A DNA stretch of 54,884 nt from JBFWQM01 sp050249455 (lineage in GTDB: Bacteria > Pseudomonadota > Alphaproteobacteria > MPNO01 > VGEU01). Made by a program: the position numbers and the translations under genes. The stretch lies in NCBI GenBank assembly GCA_050249455.1, contig JBFWQM010000009.1, forward strand, positions 1 through 54,884. Direction: 5' to 3'. Positions 52,182 to 54,884 of this stretch are shown here, piece by piece (position 1 is the first letter of the stretch; each line of letters opens with the position of its first letter). The notes beneath the pieces are model-generated. The model searched no databases. It saw only the letters and a list, made by a program, of their open reading frames with translations, and was not told the DNA's origin.

Positions 52182-52681
52182 CGCACGTCTCCGCGCGCGA
52201 CGACCGCGCGACCGTAGTCCACGATGCTGCCGGCGGCGACGATGTCGCGGATCACCGGCGGCGTCGCGGCGATCGGGAAGTCGCGGCCCGCGGCGCGGAT
52301 CACGCAGGCGTCGAGGTCGATGATGACCTCGACGCCGTCTTCCAGTCCCGCGGACGCCAGCGCCGGACACTCGATCGTCAGCACGCCGTTGTTGATCGCG
52401 TTGCGAAAGAACAGCCGCGCGAACGGCCCGCCGACCACCGCCTTGACGCCGGCGGCCTTGAGCACGCGCGCCGACGCCTCGCGCCCCGAGCCGTAGCCGA
52501 ACGCCTCGCCGGCGATCAGGATCGGGTGCGCGCGCAGGCGCGCGTTCGCTGTTGCGTCGAGTTCGGCGAGCGCGTGCGGCACCGCTTCCTCCGACGGCAT
52601 GAAGGCGTAGCGGCCGGGCAGGATCACGTCCCCCGACACGAAGTCGCCGAATACGGCGGCGGGCCCCTTGATGACGGTCAT
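52178..52681 (-). CDS. LeuD-like small subunit of an aconitase-family hydro-lyase
   Basis: A 167-residue swivel-domain protein. The active-site loop reads AFGYGSGREAS, keeping the Ser and Arg of the aconitase GSSRE motif with Gly at the second Ser. The short length fits archaeal-type IPMI, homoaconitase or dimethylmalate dehydratase small subunits. AGGAGG six bases upstream fixes the ATG at 52679-52681. First gene of the pair; divergent from the receiver gene at 52804. Confidence 0.88.
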   Translation of the reverse strand: MTVIKGPAAVFGDFVSGDVILPGRYAFMPSEEAVPHALAELDATANARLRAHPILIAGEAFGYGSGREASARVLKAAGVKAVVGGPFARLFFRNAINNGVLTIECPALASAGLEDGVEVIIDLDACVIRAAGRDFPIAATPPVIRDIVAAGSIVDYGRAVVARGDVR

Positions 52682-52803
52682 GGTGTCCTCCTGCGCGACG
52701 ACACTACCGGCGGCGACCGCGATGCGCCACACTGTCGGCGCGAATGGCGTGCGCGGCGCGCCGGACCGGCTTATCCTGAACCGGGGCAACGGGGAGGCGT
52801 GGC

Positions 52804-53172
52804 GTGGCGCACATCCTGATCATCGACGACGAGCGGGCGATCGTCGATCTTCTCGAAACGATGCTGGCGCAGGACGGGCACGTCGTCTTCAAGGCCGCCA
52901 ACGGCGAGGAGGGCGTGCGGCTGGCCGCCGACACGGCGTTCGAACTCGTCATCGCCGACATCCTGATGCCGCGCAAGGGCGGGCTGGAGGCGATCGCGGA
53001 GCTGCGCACGGTGCAGCCGAACATCAAGGTGATCCTGATCTCCGGCGCCGGCGTCGGCGCCAACGATGCGGTAGTCGCCGACCTCGCCGGCGAGTTCGGC
53101 GCCGATGCGTTCCTGCCCAAGCCGCTGCGCGTGCAGACGGTGCGCGAGACGGTGCGCGCCTGCCTCGACTGA
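52804..53172 (+). CDS. Single-domain response regulator (receiver only)
   Basis: A 122-residue CheY-like receiver. Acidic pair in IIDDERA, phosphoacceptor Asp in VIADILMP (about residue 59), Ser/Thr in LISGAG and Lys in LPKPL. No output domain. GTG start at 52804 with GGGGAGG upstream. As the hybrid kinase at 45510-50033 lacks an output, this protein could be in the same relay, but they are 2.8 kb apart and in separate units. Converges with the SemiSWEET gene (1-base gap). Confidence 0.9.
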   Translation: MAHILIIDDERAIVDLLETMLAQDGHVVFKAANGEEGVRLAADTAFELVIADILMPRKGGLEAIAELRTVQPNIKVILISGAGVGANDAVVADLAGEFGADAFLPKPLRVQTVRETVRACLD

Positions 53173-53173
53173 C

Positions 53174-53476
53174 TCAGCCGGGCGCCTCGGGGTCGAGCGC
53201 GTCCGCCACCTTCTCGCGCGCCGGCCGCGGCAACAGCTTCATCATCAGGATGAAGCCCGACAGCACCAGGCACACCGAGTTTGTGACGATCAGCGGCCAT
53301 TGCATCAACAGGATGCCGTAGGTCGTCCACAGCGCGAACCCCACCACGGTGATCGCATACATGCGGCGCGAGATCGCCGCCGTGTCACGCGAGCGGATGA
53401 TCTTCCACGCCTGCGGCGCGAAGCTGACGGTCGAGCAGACGGTAGCGAGACCGCCGGCGACGGTGGCGGCATCCAT
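53174..53476 (-). CDS. SemiSWEET/PQ-loop transporter-like protein
   Basis: A 100-residue membrane protein with three helices forming one triple-helix bundle, the size of bacterial SemiSWEETs. The PQ motif is in STVSFAPQAWKIIRSRD, followed by TTYGILLMQWPLIVTNSVCL in helix 3. These act as dimers to move small sugars, though some members have other substrates. ATG at 53474-53476. No sugar-metabolism gene is adjacent. Confidence 0.85.
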   Translation of the reverse strand: MDAATVAGGLATVCSTVSFAPQAWKIIRSRDTAAISRRMYAITVVGFALWTTYGILLMQWPLIVTNSVCLVLSGFILMMKLLPRPAREKVADALDPEAPG

Positions 53477-53543
53477 GGTCGATCAGCGGCTGGGGACGGT
53501 CATGGCGCCTGAAACGCGGCAGCGCCGCGACCGTTCCGCGCGG

Positions 53544-53885
53544 TCAGGACGGACAGGGGAACGCCGTCCGGGCGATCTCCGGAACCAGGTCGGCGGCGCG
53601 CTCGCCGTGCCGCTCGGGGCGGCTCTGCAGCCACGTCACCGCCGCGCGCCGGAAGCGCCGCAGTTCCACGCTCGACGTCGACGACGGGCTGCCGAGGCAC
53701 ATTCCGGCGCCCGCCTGGCCGGCGCGGCCGATCGCCCGGCGCGTCTTGAACGTGGTGTAGAACAAGTCGCAGCGGCCGCTCGCGTCGCGACACTCGGCCA
53801 GCAGCCCGCCGCCGGTCAGCGGCTCGGCGGCGGACGCCGTGGCGGCGACCAGCACGACGGCGGCGGAAAGCATCAGCACGCGCAT
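53544..53885 (-). CDS. Rap1a/Tai-like exported small protein
   Basis: A 113-residue protein with a signal peptide (MRVLMLSAAVVLVAATASAA). The mature part has the layout of the Rap1a/Tai family: LLAEC, RCDLFY, GMCLG, then ELRRFRRAAVTWLQSRPE and a terminal AFPC, with four to five Cys for disulfides. Rap1a/Tai proteins are known as immunity proteins against T6SS amidases, but many family members are not near T6SS genes, and none is seen here. The longer open frame upstream is not coding. Start ATG at 53883-53885. Confidence 0.65.
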   Translation of the reverse strand: MRVLMLSAAVVLVAATASAAEPLTGGGLLAECRDASGRCDLFYTTFKTRRAIGRAGQAGAGMCLGSPSSTSSVELRRFRRAAVTWLQSRPERHGERAADLVPEIARTAFPCPS

Positions 53886-53967
53886 GGCACGGGCACTCCG
53901 ATATGGAGGGCGCATTGAAGCGCGGAGGGATTGACGGAAGGTTGCGCGACAGCGCGAGGCGGAGGCG

Positions 53968-54041
53968 CCCCTTCCCCCCACCCACTCCCGCGAGCGGGGA
54001 GTTCTAGCCCCTCCCCTTGTGGGAGGGGGTTGGGGGAGGGG
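53968..54041. repeat. REP-like G/C-tract palindrome
   Basis: C-runs and G-runs pair around an inner stem CCCCTCCC (54008-54015) with GGGAGGGG (54021-54028) and loop CTTGT; outer arms CTTCCCCCCA and TGGGGGAGGG also pair. It sits between two minus-strand genes, in the 176-base gap 53886-54061. Similar in style to 7755-7860. Confidence 0.5.
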
Positions 54042-54061
54042 GCCTCTCCGGGTCCGGAAGC

Positions 54062-54884
54062 CTATAGAGGAACCGCCTGCCTCAGCGCATTCCGGTCCAT
54101 CTTCCCCCGGTCCGTCTTCGGCAGCGCGTCCCTGAAATAAATCCGCTTCGGGCATCGCGCGGCGGGCAGCCGGCCGGCGCAGAAGGCGATCACTGCGGCC
54201 TCGGTCAGCGCGGCGCCCGGCTGCGGCGCGACGAAGGCGACGACCTCCTCGCCGTAGATCGGGTCGGGGACGCCGACGGTGGCGGCCTCGGCGATCCCGG
54301 GCATCTCCAGCAGGATGGTGTCGATCTCCGCCGGCGCGATGTTGACGCCGCCGCGGATGATCAGGTCCTTCTCGCGCCCGGTGATGCGCAGGTAGCCGTC
54401 CGCGTCGAGCGTGCCGATGTCGCCGGTCCTCATCCGCCCGCGCGCCACAACCAGCACCCCGCCGTCGTCGCCGAGGTACTTGTAGGCGTTGTTCGGGTCG
54501 TGGCCGAGCTCGATCGAGCCGGTCTCGCCCGGCGGCAGCGGGTTTCCCTCGGCATCGACGATGCGCAGCTGCAGATAGGGCAGCGGCCGGCCGACGGTGC
54601 CGAAGCGGCGTGTCGCCTCGTCGGCGCCGCAGATCCAGCCGATCTCGCTCATCCCCATGCCCTGCACGATGCGGATGCCGTACATCGCCTCGAAGCGCTG
54701 CCACTCCGGCACCATCAGCGGCGCGGAGGAGGAAGTGAGGTAGCGCAGATGCGGCACGTCGGCCGCGCGGATATCGACCGGGCGGTTGATCATCATGTTG
54801 ATGATCGTCGGGTTGCCGGCGGCGATGGTCGCCTTGTGGTCGCGGATCCAGTCGAACAGCCGGCTCTGCGAGAACTTGCGCCCC
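54062..54884 (-). CDS. AMP-binding acyl-CoA synthetase/ligase (5' end outside the window)
   Basis: The C-terminal 273 or so residues of an ANL-superfamily adenylate-forming enzyme. Visible: YLTSSSAPL (before A4), GMGMSEIG (A5), the RTGDIG motif with catalytic Asp, the GREKDLIIRGG hinge (A8) and the C-terminal PKTDRGKMDRNAL with the A10 Lys. The frame stays open to the window edge, so the start lies beyond 54884. It activates a carboxylic acid to its CoA thioester; the chain could be a fatty or aromatic acid. Confidence 0.9.
   Translation of the reverse strand, partial: GRKFSQSRLFDWIRDHKATIAAGNPTIINMMINRPVDIRAADVPHLRYLTSSSAPLMVPEWQRFEAMYGIRIVQGMGMSEIGWICGADEATRRFGTVGRPLPYLQLRIVDAEGNPLPPGETGSIELGHDPNNAYKYLGDDGGVLVVARGRMRTGDIGTLDADGYLRITGREKDLIIRGGVNIAPAEIDTILLEMPGIAEAATVGVPDPIYGEEVVAFVAPQPGAALTEAAVIAFCAGRLPAARCPKRIYFRDALPKTDRGKMDRNALRQAVPL

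Noticed and set aside
50895..52681. Leucine biosynthesis leuCD
   Set aside because: No leuA/leuB nearby, and the sizes and active-site loop fit the archaeal/dimethylmalate type as well; left without symbols.

Overview
The window is about 55 kb of very GC-rich DNA with a GC-skewed third codon position. Gene content (NMT1/TAXI-type importers, a bufferin operon, a Rap1a/Tai-like protein, M24 and LLM paralogs) and the palindromic G/C-tract repeats suggest an alphaproteobacterium with a versatile soil or freshwater lifestyle. This placement is inference; no rRNA, tRNA or taxon marker is present.

Left and middle part (about 1-40.3 kb): a dense catabolic island in many short operons. It holds two Rieske oxygenase alpha subunits, an ACMSD-like amidohydrolase, a RidA/2-aminomuconate-deaminase-like protein, an isochorismatase-fold protein without the family cysteine, a cytosolic Asp-box beta-propeller, three 3-hydroxyanthranilate-dioxygenase-like cupins with a rubredoxin-like metal ribbon, a homogentisate-dioxygenase-like bicupin, a VOC protein, a [2Fe-2S] ferredoxin, two LLM-class flavin monooxygenases each followed by a small alpha/beta hydrolase, three further GNSGGG hydrolases, a meta-cleavage-product-type hydrolase, three M24 pita-bread proteins with degenerate metal sites and an ornithine-cyclodeaminase-like protein. 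Four importer systems are interleaved: SsuABC/NMT1-like sets at 7.9-10.9 kb, 16.1-18.9 kb and 24.4-27.1 kb (the last with an extra TAXI-type binding protein), and a Fbp/Pot-like set at 28.5-39.2 kb with two binding proteins, one ATPase and one fused double permease. Together they look like uptake, ring hydroxylation, ring opening, deamination and hydrolysis of aromatic or N-containing aromatic compounds. The real substrates cannot be read from the sequence. No transcription regulator, flavin reductase or Rieske reductase is encoded in this part.

Right part (about 40.3-54.9 kb): general and stress functions. These are a YihY/BrkB membrane protein, an SDR with an N-terminal extension, a 46-residue Lys-rich protein, a complete bufferin operon (precursor BufA1, MNIO enzyme BufB, DUF2063 partner BufC, DoxX) behind a possible SigF-type ECF promoter, a 1507-residue double-core hybrid histidine kinase, an AhpD/CMD-like protein, a LeuCD-type hydro-lyase pair, a lone receiver protein, a SemiSWEET/PQ-loop protein, a Rap1a/Tai-like exported protein and the C-terminal part of an acyl-CoA ligase.

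Most-noteworthy points: the repeated use of enzyme folds whose canonical catalytic residues are missing or replaced (three M24 proteins, the isochorismatase-like protein, one of the LLM-linked hydrolases, one cupin), the duplicated LLM-hydrolase module, the cupin-ribbon triplet, and the bufferin operon with its candidate promoter. No CRISPR array, insertion sequence, phage gene or RNA gene was seen.
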